Notes under the pieces: generated by a model
The model's database searches: none
Told to the model about the DNA's origin: nothing
Seen by the model: the letters and a program-made list of their open reading frames with translations, nothing else
Shown: positions 1-8,691 of the stretch, in pieces
How the letters are laid out: each line of letters opens with the position of its first letter
How positions within the stretch are numbered: the stretch's first letter is position 1
From: Intestinibacter bartlettii
Lineage (GTDB): Bacteria; Bacillota; Clostridia; Peptostreptococcales; Peptostreptococcaceae
Strand: one strand, 5' to 3'
Assembly: GCF_000154445.1 (NCBI RefSeq)
Contig: NZ_DS499558.1
Length of the DNA: 64,000 nt
Position numbers and translations under genes: made by a program

Positions 1-1022
1 TGAGTGAATATAAAGCAATTAAAATAAATAGAGGGGCTAATGGTTGGGGTGGACCTTTAACTATAGTTCCAACAGAAACAAAAAATAAAATATTAGTTGT
101 AACAGGAGGAGGATTCCCTCAGCTGGCTCAACATATATCAAAAATGACTGGTTGTGAATTAGTAGATGGATTTAAAACTACTATACCAGATGAAGAAGTT
201 ATATTAGCAATAGTAGACTGTGGTGGTACTGCTAGATGTGGTGTTTATCCTAAAAAAGGCATATTCACAGTAAACTTAACTTCAGTTGGAAAATCTGGGC
301 CTTTAGCAAAATTCATAACAGAAGAAATATATGTTTCAGATGTAAAAGAATCTGATGTAGAATATTGTGATGGAAGTGCAGTTCCTGCTACTGAACCAGC
401 AGAAGAAGCACCATCAGAAGGATCTTCAAAAATGACTAGAGAAGAATACCTAGAAAAGAAAGCAGCAGCTCAAGAAAAATATGGTGAAGTTGCAAAAGAA
501 GGATTCTTAACTAGATTAGGTAAAGGTGTTGGTAATGTAGTTTCTATATTCTATCAAGCAGCAAGAGAAGCAGTTCAAACTACTATAACAAATATATTAC
601 CATTCATGATATTCGTATCATTAATAGTTGGTATAATCAACGGTACAGGTGTAGGGGAATGGTTAGCAAACACAATATCTCCATTAGCATCATCATTACC
701 AGGAATGTTAGTTATATCTTTATTTTGTGCACTACCATTTATATCTCCACTTATAGGACCAGGGGCAGTTATAGCTCAAATCATAGGTGTTTTATTAGGT
801 AACCAAATAGCTCAAGGTGGTATACAACCACAAATGGCTTTACCAGCATTATTTGCAATAGATGCACAAGTTGGTGGTGACTTCGTTCCAGTTGGTTTAT
901 CACTTTCAGAAGCAGAAGCAGAAACTGTTGAAATAGGTGTTCCTGCAGTATTATTCTCAAGAGTAATAACTGGACCAGTAGCAGTTGTAATAGCTTATTT
1001 TGCAAGTTTTGGATTATTTTAA
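1..1022 (+). CDS. srlE: PTS glucitol/sorbitol-type EIIBC component (5' end cut by one base)
   Basis: Membrane subunit of a sugar-alcohol phosphotransferase system: it passes phosphate from EIIA to the incoming polyol during uptake. The window starts at the second base of the presumed ATG, so only one base of the gene is missing (about 340 residues). Residues 1-110 form the EIIB domain, with the candidate phospho-cysteine C74 in VDCGGTARCG. A charged linker (about 112-150) leads to a hydrophobic EIIC half (about 180-339) with several membrane spans. This matches the EIIBC-GUT family (E. coli SrlE, about 320 residues). A hairpin follows the gene and the next gene is a regulator, so this is the last gene of its operon. 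EIIC, EIIA and the dehydrogenase would lie upstream, outside the window. The exact polyol is inferred from the family. Confidence 0.9.
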   Translation, partial: SEYKAIKINRGANGWGGPLTIVPTETKNKILVVTGGGFPQLAQHISKMTGCELVDGFKTTIPDEEVILAIVDCGGTARCGVYPKKGIFTVNLTSVGKSGPLAKFITEEIYVSDVKESDVEYCDGSAVPATEPAEEAPSEGSSKMTREEYLEKKAAAQEKYGEVAKEGFLTRLGKGVGNVVSIFYQAAREAVQTTITNILPFMIFVSLIVGIINGTGVGEWLANTISPLASSLPGMLVISLFCALPFISPLIGPGAVIAQIIGVLLGNQIAQGGIQPQMALPALFAIDAQVGGDFVPVGLSLSEAEAETVEIGVPAVLFSRVITGPVAVVIAYFASFGLF

Positions 1023-1138
1023 TAAAATCTAAAAATACAAATTTAAATTAAAATACATTGAATAAGAATTCAAGGTATCAAATTAAAAAAATATATATAC
1101 AAATAAATTCCGAATTAAAAGATTTTGAAAATACTAAG

Positions 1139-1168
1139 AGGCTGTTTCAATTAATTTGAGACAGCCTT
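1139..1168 (+). terminator. Hairpin after the PTS gene
   Basis: Arms 1139-1150 and 1156-1167 pair over 12 bp with one G-U pair around a 5-nt loop. The T tract after it is poor, so termination may be partial. Confidence 0.55.
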
Positions 1169-1215
1169 ATCTAGACTATAGATATATAAATTTTTAGGTG
1201 AAATTGGGGGAAATT

Positions 1216-2172
1216 ATGAAAAAGATATTGGGTGATACACGATTAATGCTTAAATGTTGCGTTATGTATTATGAAAATGAAATGGGACAAAATGAAATAG
1301 CACAAAAGCTAGGAATTTCAAGACCGACAGTTTCTAAACTTCTTAAAGGAGCAAAGGAAAGAGGATATCTAAGAATAGAAATTGTAGGGCCACAAGAACA
1401 AAATTGTTATAAATTAGAACGAGAATTAGAAGAGAAATTTGGATTAAAAGAAGCAATCGTAGTTGAAGATAAGCATGATGATATTTTTCAAAAAGAAGAA
1501 TTAGGGGCTGAGGTAGCTAAATACTTATATCGAATTATACAAGAAGGAGATATAATAGGTGTTTCTATGGGAACAACTTTAAAAATGATACCACAGTATG
1601 CCAAGGTAAAAAGATTTAATAAAATAGAGTTTATACCACTAGTAGGAGGAATTGGTGAAGCTGATATGACAACACACTCAAACCAATTAGTTGTAGAACT
1701 TAGCAAAGGTATGGGTGGAAAATTTAAATTATTACATGGGCCAGCTATAGTATCAAATGAAAATATTATAAATATACTTAGACAAGATAAAAATATAAAA
1801 GATGTATTCAAAGCAATGGACAAGATGAACATAGCAGTAGTCGGAATAGGAAGTCCTATAGATGAAAATTCTAATGTTATAAAAAATGGATATTTTAATT
1901 CTAAAGATATTGAAACATTTAAAGAAAGAAAAGCAGCAGGGGATATATGCTTAAATGTATATGATATAGATGGAAACATACAAAATTACGAATATAATAA
2001 ATGTGTTTTCGGAATGAATATAGAAAAATTAAGAGATGTAGATAAAGTAGTTGGTATAGCGTGTGGAATAGAAAAATTAAACGCAGTCATAGGTGCAATT
2101 AATGGTAATTATGTAAATGTTTTGGCTGTTAATTATAGTTTAGCTAAAGCATTATTAGACTATCAGCTTTAA
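1216..2172 (+). CDS. SorC/DeoR-type sugar-responsive transcriptional regulator
   Basis: DNA-binding regulator that senses a phosphorylated sugar. An N-terminal helix-turn-helix (about residues 24-46, GQNEIAQKLGISRPTVSKLL) is followed by the long SorC sugar-binding domain (about 60-318), with the isomerase-like stretch GVSMGTTLKMI. Length (318 residues) is normal for the family. The ATG at 1216 is preferred over the in-frame GTG at 1198, because GGGGGA (1206-1211) lies 5 nt before it. The gene sits between a polyol PTS and an acoAB-like pair, so its target is probably one of these operons, most likely the PTS. That target is inference from position. Confidence 0.85.
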   Translation: MKKILGDTRLMLKCCVMYYENEMGQNEIAQKLGISRPTVSKLLKGAKERGYLRIEIVGPQEQNCYKLERELEEKFGLKEAIVVEDKHDDIFQKEELGAEVAKYLYRIIQEGDIIGVSMGTTLKMIPQYAKVKRFNKIEFIPLVGGIGEADMTTHSNQLVVELSKGMGGKFKLLHGPAIVSNENIINILRQDKNIKDVFKAMDKMNIAVVGIGSPIDENSNVIKNGYFNSKDIETFKERKAAGDICLNVYDIDGNIQNYEYNKCVFGMNIEKLRDVDKVVGIACGIEKLNAVIGAINGNYVNVLAVNYSLAKALLDYQL

Positions 2173-2548
2173 TCATAAATAAAAAATGAATAGAATAGAG
2201 TAAAAGTATAGTAGATTAGATTTTTATTTGCTATACTTTTTTATTGTATGAAAATAACTTGTAATAAATGTTTTATAATTATAAGAAAGTGTTTAAGAGT
2301 TAACGATATTGACAAATAATATTGCTGATATTACAATGTTTTTAAAAAAGAACAAATACAAAAATATTATAAGTATTAACTATAAAAATGGATAAATTAA
2401 GATATATATAAATAATCAGGAAAATGTTTGTATTATAGAAATAATAGTTTAATATATTTGAAATAAAAGAATGATATTATTATAAATCAATTAAAATTCA
2501 TACTAAAGTTGGCTAACGAAAATACAAATAAGTTATAGGAGGGAAAGT
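2173..2548 (+). promoter_or_regulatory. Terminator of the regulator gene, then the acoAB promoter and a long leader
   Basis: This 376-bp gap holds two clear signals. First, a terminator: perfect 10-bp arms at 2202-2211 and 2231-2240 run into a T tract. Second, a strong sigma-A-type promoter: TTGACA at 2309-2314, a 17-bp spacer, and TACAAT at 2332-2337. A start near 2344 would leave an AU-rich 5' leader of about 200 nt before the ATG at 2549. I see no strong stem in that leader. Confidence 0.75.
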
Positions 2549-3511
2549 ATGTCAATTTCAAAAGAAATAATGCTTGAGATGTATAAGAGGATGGATCAAG
2601 TTAGAAAATTTGAAGAAAAAGTAAGTGAATTTTTCGCAAAAGGCATGATTCATGGAACAACACATCTATCTATAGGGCAAGAAGCATCAGGAGTTCCAGC
2701 TGTTATGGCACTTGAAGACGGGGATTTAGTTACATTAACTCATAGAGGACACGCCATGTCTATTGGAATGGGAATAGACTTAAATAAAATGATGGCAGAG
2801 TTAATGGGAAAAGCTACAGGATTCTGTAAAGGAAAAGGCGGATCAATGCATATAGTAGACGTTGATGCAGGAAACCTAGGTTCAAACGGAGTTGTTGGTG
2901 GAGGATTAACATTGGCACCCGGAGCAGCTCTTACACAAAAATACAAAAAGACTGGCAAAATAGTTTTATGTTCTTTTGGTGATGGTGCATCAAATGAAGG
3001 TTCATTCCATGAGGGTGTAAACTTATCTTCTGTATGGAAATTACCAGTCATTTTTTATTGTGAAAATAATTTATATGGAATGTCTACACATCATACAAAA
3101 GTAATGAACGTAAAAAATGTTGCTGATAGAGCATCAAGTTATGGAATACAAAGTTTTATAGTTGATGGATATGATGCAGTAGCTGTTTATGAAACAGTTA
3201 AAAAAGCAGCTGAAATATGTAGAAAAGGTGAAGGACCAGTACTAGTTGAAGCAAAAACATATAGATGGGCAGGACATTCTAAGTCAGATAAAAATCTTTA
3301 TAGAACTCAAGAAGAAATAGATTCATGGAAAGAAAAAGATGGGCTTATAAAATTGAGAAATAAAATATTAGAATTAGGTTATGCAAGTGAAGAAGAATTA
3401 CAAGCATTAGAATTAGAAGTTGAAAAAATAATTGAAGAAGCGGTAGAATTCGGAATGAATAGTCCAGAGCCATCATTAGACATATTAGAAGAGGATATAT
3501 ACGCTGATTAG
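2549..3511 (+). CDS. acoA: Thiamine-diphosphate-dependent dehydrogenase E1 alpha subunit (acetoin dehydrogenase type)
   Basis: Alpha subunit of a 2-oxo-acid/acetoin dehydrogenase E1. With its beta partner it uses thiamine diphosphate to cleave or decarboxylate the substrate, normally passing an acyl group to a lipoyl E2. The ThDP/Mg motif runs from GDG at about residue 143 to ENN near 173, and the substrate-site stretch GKGGSMHI is intact. The 320-residue length fits AcoA and the short PDH alpha subunits. It has a strong Shine-Dalgarno sequence (AGGAGGG). acoB follows after about 35 bp. No E2 (acoC) or E3 (acoL) gene follows within the window, although these normally complete the operon. Acetoin versus pyruvate or branched-chain specificity cannot be settled by reading. 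Confidence 0.88.
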   Translation: MSISKEIMLEMYKRMDQVRKFEEKVSEFFAKGMIHGTTHLSIGQEASGVPAVMALEDGDLVTLTHRGHAMSIGMGIDLNKMMAELMGKATGFCKGKGGSMHIVDVDAGNLGSNGVVGGGLTLAPGAALTQKYKKTGKIVLCSFGDGASNEGSFHEGVNLSSVWKLPVIFYCENNLYGMSTHHTKVMNVKNVADRASSYGIQSFIVDGYDAVAVYETVKKAAEICRKGEGPVLVEAKTYRWAGHSKSDKNLYRTQEEIDSWKEKDGLIKLRNKILELGYASEEELQALELEVEKIIEEAVEFGMNSPEPSLDILEEDIYAD

Positions 3512-3547
3512 TCTATGTAAGGAGAAAATTTGCGAGGAGGATTAAGT

Positions 3548-4534
3548 ATGCAAATGAAGGAAATAACATATAAAGAAGCCCTAAGAGAAGCTATGGTTGA
3601 AGAAATGAGAAGGGACGAAGATATCATTTTTCTAGGTGAAGATATAGGTGTCTATGGCGGTGGTTTCGGAGTTTCCTATGGAATGATAGAAGAATTTGGA
3701 GAAGAAAGAGTAAGAGATACCCCAATTTCAGAAGCGGCAATAGCAGGATGTGCGGCAGGAGCAGCTGCAACTGGTTTAAGAACAATAATGGAAATTATGT
3801 TCAGTGATTTTATAACAATAGCAATGGACGTAATAGTAAATCAAGCGGCAAAAATGAGATATATGTTTGGTGGAAAGGTTCAGGTTCCAATGGTAGTTAG
3901 ATGCCCAGGAGGATCAGGGACTGGAGCAGCTGCACAGCACTCACAATGTTTAGAAGCTTGGATGTGTCATATACCAGGGCTTAAAGTTGTTGCACCATCA
4001 ACTCCAGCCGATGCGAAAGGATTATTAAAAGCGGCTATAAGAGATAACAATCCGGTAATTTTCTATGAAAATAAATTATTATATAAAACTACTGGATTAG
4101 TTCCAACAGAAGATTACGTAATAGAATTAGGAAAAGCTAATATAACAAAAGAAGGTTCGGATATTACAGTAGTAACTTACGGAAGAATGTTAGAAAGATG
4201 CGAAAAAGCAGCAGAAATTTTAAAAACTCAAGGTATAGATGCTGAAATAATAGATTTAAGAACTTTATATCCAATGGATAAAGAAACTATTATAAAAAGT
4301 GTCTGTAAAACAGGAAGAGCATTAATAGTTCATGAAGCATCAAAAACAGGAGGATTAGGAGGAGAAATCTCGGCTTCAATAGTTGAAAGTGAAGCTTTTG
4401 ATTATTTAAAAGCACCAATTAAAAGATTAGCTGGTAAAGATGTTCCAATACCATATAATCCTCAATTAGAAAAAGCAGTTGTGCCAGATACTGATGAAAT
4501 AGTAGAGGAAATTAAATCATTAATTAATAGATAA
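3548..4534 (+). CDS. acoB: Thiamine-diphosphate-dependent dehydrogenase E1 beta subunit (acetoin dehydrogenase type)
   Basis: Beta subunit partner of the preceding E1 alpha. The transketolase pyrimidine-binding fold (about residues 4-175, with LGEDIGVYGGGFGV) and the C-terminal transketolase domain (about 195-320, with VTYGRMLERC and HEASKTGGLGGEI) are complete. At 328 residues it is normal for AcoB/PdhB. The ATG at 3548 is chosen because AGGAGG (3535-3540) lies 7 nt before it; an in-frame TTG at 3530 has no such support. A terminator follows, so the transcription unit contains only the two E1 genes. Paralogous E1 beta families are alike, so the substrate is inferred. Confidence 0.88.
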   Translation: MQMKEITYKEALREAMVEEMRRDEDIIFLGEDIGVYGGGFGVSYGMIEEFGEERVRDTPISEAAIAGCAAGAAATGLRTIMEIMFSDFITIAMDVIVNQAAKMRYMFGGKVQVPMVVRCPGGSGTGAAAQHSQCLEAWMCHIPGLKVVAPSTPADAKGLLKAAIRDNNPVIFYENKLLYKTTGLVPTEDYVIELGKANITKEGSDITVVTYGRMLERCEKAAEILKTQGIDAEIIDLRTLYPMDKETIIKSVCKTGRALIVHEASKTGGLGGEISASIVESEAFDYLKAPIKRLAGKDVPIPYNPQLEKAVVPDTDEIVEEIKSLINR

Positions 4535-5037
4535 ATGTAGAAGTTAAATAAAGATTTTCAATTTTATAAAGAATTGGAGATCTTTATTTTTATTTATAGA
4601 AATAAAAATGTAAAAAATATTAAACAAAAGTAGAGTCAATTTTTAATAAAATAATTCGTAAATATAACTAAAGAGTAAGGAAGTTTAATTCGTTTGTCAA
4701 AACTATGTGAAAAAATTCAAAAATATCCAAAAACAATAAAAATTTATTGAAAAACAATAAATAATCATTGACATATTTAGAAAATAGATATATTATTAAG
4801 TTTATAAAAATAAAAGAAAATATTTATTAAAATTTGTGAAAAATGCCTAAATATTAATGGAGGTAAATTGCAAATTTTATTTTAAATTGGCAGACTATGA
4901 ATATAATTATTTGAAAAAAATTTTTATTTTAACTATAATGAATAAAGAATAAATATATACAAAAAATAATGGAGACCTGTATTTATAAGAGGTCCTTTTA
5001 TGACGCATGGATAATTAGAATTTAAAGAGGTGAAATT
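4535..5037 (+). promoter_or_regulatory. aco terminator, two promoters and the ispD leader
   Basis: This 503-bp gap contains a terminator at 4550-4590 (14-bp arms with G-U pairs, then a T-rich run). A first promoter has TTGACA at 4768-4773, 17 bp, and TATTAT at 4791-4796. A second has TTGAAA at 4911-4916, 17 bp, and TATAAT at 4934-4939. A hairpin with a TTTT tail (arms 4971-4978 and 4990-4995, two-base bulge) lies at 4971-4999, downstream of both promoters and 39 nt before ispD. It would therefore act within the leader. No convincing open reading frame is present. Confidence 0.65.
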
Positions 5038-5754
5038 ATGAATAGTGTTGTTATTGTTGCTGCAGGAAGCGGAAGACGAATGAATCTAGACATAAATAAA
5101 CAATATATAAAATTAGACGAAAAAGAAATGATAGCTCATACGATAGATGTTTTCTATAGCAATGAAAATATAGACGAGATAATTGTCTGTATAAGAGAGG
5201 AAGAGGAATATTTTTTTGAGCATGAAATATTAGATAAATATGATTTTAGAGATATAAAAATAGCTTATGGTGGTAAGGAAAGACAAGATTCAATTTATAA
5301 TGGATTAAAAAAATTAGATTCAAATAGTGATATAGTCTTAATCCATGATGGTGCTAGACCATTTGTAAGCCATGCAATAATAAATGAGACAATACAAGTA
5401 GCAAAAAATAAAAAGGCCGCAGTAGTTGGAGTTCCAGTTAGGGACACAATAAAAGTTGTTGAAAATGGAGTAGTAAAAAGTACACCATCTAGACAAACTT
5501 TATGGTCAGCTCAAACACCTCAAACTTTCGATAAAGACTTAATAATTAGAGCATATGAAAATGCATATAGCAAGAATTTTTATGGAACTGATGATTCAAT
5601 GTTAGTTGAATTTTTAGGCCAAGAAGTTACAATGGTTTTAGGTTCTTATGAAAATATAAAAATAACTAATCCAGAAGATATAAATGTAGCAGAACAAATT
5701 CTAAACCTAAGAAAAAAGTCAAAAATGGGAAAAAGAATGAAAAAAATAGGATAA
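5038..5754 (+). CDS. ispD: 2-C-methyl-D-erythritol 4-phosphate cytidylyltransferase
   Basis: Third step of the MEP isoprenoid pathway: MEP plus CTP gives CDP-methylerythritol and pyrophosphate in the cytosol. The nucleotide-binding start VAAGSGRRM (residues 7-15), the central HDGARPFV (about 103-110), GVPVRDTIK and the RQTLWSAQTPQ stretch are all present. The 238-residue length is normal, with a Lys-rich tail. The start is supported by AGAGGTG just before the ATG. ispF lies 288 bp downstream, separated by a possible structured RNA, rather than overlapping it as in many bacteria. Confidence 0.95.
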   Translation: MNSVVIVAAGSGRRMNLDINKQYIKLDEKEMIAHTIDVFYSNENIDEIIVCIREEEEYFFEHEILDKYDFRDIKIAYGGKERQDSIYNGLKKLDSNSDIVLIHDGARPFVSHAIINETIQVAKNKKAAVVGVPVRDTIKVVENGVVKSTPSRQTLWSAQTPQTFDKDLIIRAYENAYSKNFYGTDDSMLVEFLGQEVTMVLGSYENIKITNPEDINVAEQILNLRKKSKMGKRMKKIG

Positions 5755-5816
5755 TCATTTAGATTAAATTTTAAATAAAGAAATTATGAAATATATTAAT
5801 TTATTTCGAGATAAGC

Positions 5817-5920
5817 GCAACGTATAACTGATATGGGAATTTTTTAATTGAGGGAATAAACTTTTTAATTCGTACAATACATTAGGGAATAATCATAATT
5901 ATCATAGTACGTTGCTTTTT
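5817..5920 (+). ncRNA. Possible structured RNA element between ispD and ispF
   Basis: An 8-bp perfect inverted repeat, gcaacgta at 5817-5824 and tacgttgc at 5908-5915, closes an 83-nt interior and runs directly into five T residues. The interior carries three copies of GGGAAT in a very AT-rich background. It could be a long-loop terminator for ispD, a small RNA, or a leader element of ispF. No known family was recognised. Confidence 0.35.
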
Positions 5921-6042
5921 AATGCAAATTTGTAATTTACATAGGAATTTATACACAAAAATCGATAATAGAATTAAAGGAAACAATACTAAAAAAATAG
6001 ATGTAAATAGAATAAAAAATTTTAAATAATAGGAGAAAAAAA

Positions 6043-6525
6043 ATGAGATTTGGTATAGGATATGATGTTCATAAATTAGTTGAAAACAGAAAATTAGTAT
6101 TAGGTGGAGTGGAAATAGAACACGATAAAGGGCTTTTAGGACATTCAGATGCAGATGTATTAGTTCATGCAATAATGGATGCAATTTTAGGGGCATTAGC
6201 CTTAGGAGATATCGGGAAACATTTCCCGGATACAGAGCCAAAATATAAGGGAGCGGATAGTATAAAGTTATTAGAATTTGTAAATAATCTAATAGAAAGC
6301 AAAGGTTATAAAGTAAACAATATAGATAGCATAATTATCGCACAAGCACCTAAAATGGCTCCACATATTCTAAAAATGAGAGAAAATATAGCAAAGGCTA
6401 TAAATTCAGATATAGATTGCGTGAGTATAAAAGCTACAACAGAGGAAGGACTTGGTTTCACGGGAAACAAAGAAGGAATATCATCACAAGCAATCTGCTC
6501 ACTAATTAAAGTTGACAACAAATAA
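6043..6525 (+). CDS. ispF: 2-C-methyl-D-erythritol 2,4-cyclodiphosphate synthase
   Basis: Fifth MEP-pathway enzyme; it cyclises CDP-methylerythritol 2-phosphate and releases CMP. It acts as a homotrimer. The zinc ligands are visible as D8 and H10 (GYDVH) and H42 (LVHAI). The signature HSDADVLVHA, the IAQAPKM strand and KATTEEGLGFTG are also present. The 160-residue length is typical. An AGGAG sequence precedes the ATG. A T-box leader for proS begins shortly after the stop, so ispF and proS are separately controlled. Confidence 0.95.
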   Translation: MRFGIGYDVHKLVENRKLVLGGVEIEHDKGLLGHSDADVLVHAIMDAILGALALGDIGKHFPDTEPKYKGADSIKLLEFVNNLIESKGYKVNNIDSIIIAQAPKMAPHILKMRENIAKAINSDIDCVSIKATTEEGLGFTGNKEGISSQAICSLIKVDNK

Positions 6526-6589
6526 TAAATAATATATTATAAAAGAGATTATGAAAATCATTAAAATATAACAAAAGCAACGATTAAGA

Positions 6590-6802
6590 AATAGTAAAAA
6601 ATGTGAGTCTTTACAGAGAGGGAGCATTGGTGAGAGTTCCCAAGATAATGTTTTTGAACCAGTCTTTTAGCATAAAAACGGTAAAAAGTTTTTACGGTAG
6701 GGACCGTTACATCCCCATGAGAGAGCTTATTACAAGCTAATTAGAGTGGTACCGCGGAAATATAACCTTTCGTCTCTTTTAATAGAGATGAAAGGTTTTT
6801 TT
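6590..6802 (+). promoter_or_regulatory. T-box leader of proS with its terminator
   Basis: tRNA-sensing leader. The conserved T-box sequence is AGAGTGGTACCGCGG at 6743-6757, inside an antiterminator region. It is followed by an intrinsic terminator: 14-bp arms at 6764-6777 and 6784-6797, then a T run at 6796-6802. Uncharged tRNA should pair with the specifier and with the T-box bulge, allowing readthrough. The placement before proS predicts proline; a CCA at 6659-6661 in stem I is a candidate specifier codon, which is inference. Confidence 0.93.
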
Positions 6803-6834
6803 AATACAGAAAAACTAAGGAGGAATAATCAGAG

Positions 6835-8550
6835 ATGAGAATGTCAAGAATGTTAATGCCAACATTAAAAGAAGTACCATCTGATGCGGAGATAACAAGT
6901 CATCAATTAATGCTTAGAGCAGGTATGATAAGAAAAATGGCATCAGGAATTTACAACCAATTACCAATGGGTATAAGAGTATTCAGAAAAGTAGAAGATA
7001 TAATAAGAGAAGAAATGAACGCTAAAGGAGCACAAGAAATATCATGTGCACTATTAGTTCCTGCTGAATTATGGCAAGAATCAGGAAGATGGGATGTTAT
7101 GGGTCCTGAAATGTTCAGACTAAAAGATAGAAACGGAAGAGATTACTGTCTTGGACCAACACATGAAGAAACTTTCACACACATAGTGAGAAATGAAATA
7201 ACTTCATACAAACAACTTCCACTTAATTTATACCAAATCGAAACTAAATTCAGAGATGAAAGAAGACCAAGATTTGGGGTTATGAGAACTAGAAACTTTA
7301 CAATGAAAGATGCTTACAGCTTTGATGCTGACCAAGAAGGATTAGACAAATCATATGATGATATGTTTGATGCATACACTAGAATATTTGCTAGATGTGA
7401 ATTAGATAACAGTCCAGTTCAAGCAGATTCTGGTGCTATGGGTGGTTCTGCATCTGCAGAATTCATGGTTAAATCAGAAGTTGGTGAAGATGAAATAGTA
7501 TTCTGTAGTGGATGTGACTATGCTGCAAATATAGAAAAAGCTACTTCAGTTAACCACGAAGCATCAACTGAAGAAATGAAAGAAATGAGCGAAATAGAAA
7601 CTCCAAATGTTCATACTATAGAAGAATTACAAGATTTCTTTAAAATGGATGCTGGACAATTTGCTAAAACATTAATATACTATGCAGACGGAAAAACAGT
7701 AGCAGTTGTCGTTAGAGGAGACAGAGATGTTAACGAAACTAAAGTTGCTAATGCTATAGGTGGAGCTGTTGAGTTTGAACTTGCTAGCGAAGACACAATA
7801 AAAGCTGTTACAGGTGCGGAAGTAGGATTTGCTGGACCAATAGGAATAAAAGCTGATTATTTATTCATAGACCAAGAAGTAGTTGATCAAAGAAATGTCA
7901 TAGTTGGTGCTAATAAAACTGGTTACCATATACAAAATGCTAACTTTGGTAGAGATTTTGAAGGTCAAGTTGGAGATTTCAGGAATGTTCAAGAAGGAGA
8001 TAAATGTCCAAAATGTGGTCAACCACTTGAAATAATGAGAGGGGTTGAAGTTGGACACATATTCAAATTAGGAACTAAATATTCTGAATCTATGGGAGCT
8101 ACTTTCCTAGATCAAAACGGAAAATCTCAACCAATCATAATGGGATGCTACGGAATAGGTGTTGAAAGAACTGTTGCAGCTGTAATAGAACAACATCATG
8201 ACGAAAACGGAATAATATGGCCATTAGCAATAGCTCCATATCATGTAGTAGTTGTTCCAGTTAACGTTAAAAAAGAAGAACACTTAGAAAATGCTGAAAA
8301 AATCTACAAAGAATTAGAAGCTGCTGGTGTAGAAGTATTACTAGATGACAGAAACGAAAGAGCTGGATTCAAATTCAAAGATTCTGATTTATTAGGTATA
8401 CCAATGAGAATTACTGTTGGTAAAGATATAGTAGACGGAAAAGTTGAATTCAAATTAAGAAAAGAAGCTGACAAAGAAATAATATCTGTTGATGAAGTTT
8501 TAGATAGAGTAAAAGCTGAATTTGCAAAAAACAACGTAAAATTAGGATAA
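6835..8550 (+). CDS. proS: Prolyl-tRNA synthetase (bacterial type with editing insert)
   Basis: Charges tRNA-Pro with proline. At 571 residues it is the long bacterial ProRS. The class II catalytic core carries motif 2 (about 140-165, FRDERRPRFGVMRTR) and motif 3 near residue 440 (GCYGIGVERT). An insert between motifs 2 and 3 (about 225-390) matches the misacylated-Ala editing domain, and the C-terminus is an anticodon-binding domain. Two CxxC pairs (CSGC and CPKC) flank the insert. The start has AGGAGG about 11 nt upstream of ATG 6835; ATG 6841 is an alternative. It is controlled by the T-box described upstream. Confidence 0.96.
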   Translation: MRMSRMLMPTLKEVPSDAEITSHQLMLRAGMIRKMASGIYNQLPMGIRVFRKVEDIIREEMNAKGAQEISCALLVPAELWQESGRWDVMGPEMFRLKDRNGRDYCLGPTHEETFTHIVRNEITSYKQLPLNLYQIETKFRDERRPRFGVMRTRNFTMKDAYSFDADQEGLDKSYDDMFDAYTRIFARCELDNSPVQADSGAMGGSASAEFMVKSEVGEDEIVFCSGCDYAANIEKATSVNHEASTEEMKEMSEIETPNVHTIEELQDFFKMDAGQFAKTLIYYADGKTVAVVVRGDRDVNETKVANAIGGAVEFELASEDTIKAVTGAEVGFAGPIGIKADYLFIDQEVVDQRNVIVGANKTGYHIQNANFGRDFEGQVGDFRNVQEGDKCPKCGQPLEIMRGVEVGHIFKLGTKYSESMGATFLDQNGKSQPIIMGCYGIGVERTVAAVIEQHHDENGIIWPLAIAPYHVVVVPVNVKKEEHLENAEKIYKELEAAGVEVLLDDRNERAGFKFKDSDLLGIPMRITVGKDIVDGKVEFKLRKEADKEIISVDEVLDRVKAEFAKNNVKLG

Positions 8551-8565
8551 ATTAATCTAAAAAAT

Positions 8566-8604
8566 AAAGCTCAATTACTTTATATTATGGGGATTGAGCT
8601 TTAT
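8566..8604 (+). terminator. proS terminator
   Basis: Arms aaagctcaat (8566-8575) and attgagcttt (8593-8602) pair over 10 bp. The T run after it is weak. Confidence 0.7.
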
Positions 8605-8691
8605 AATAGATAAAGTAGAATTTATAAATAATAGTATTGAAAATGATGGTGCATAATAAAATTATCATTATTCAAAAATAGGAGGTACAAA

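Noticed and set aside
1488..1979. 163-codon open frame on the minus strand
   Set aside because: Antisense to the SorC-type regulator, with a low-complexity Ser/Ile/Pro composition.
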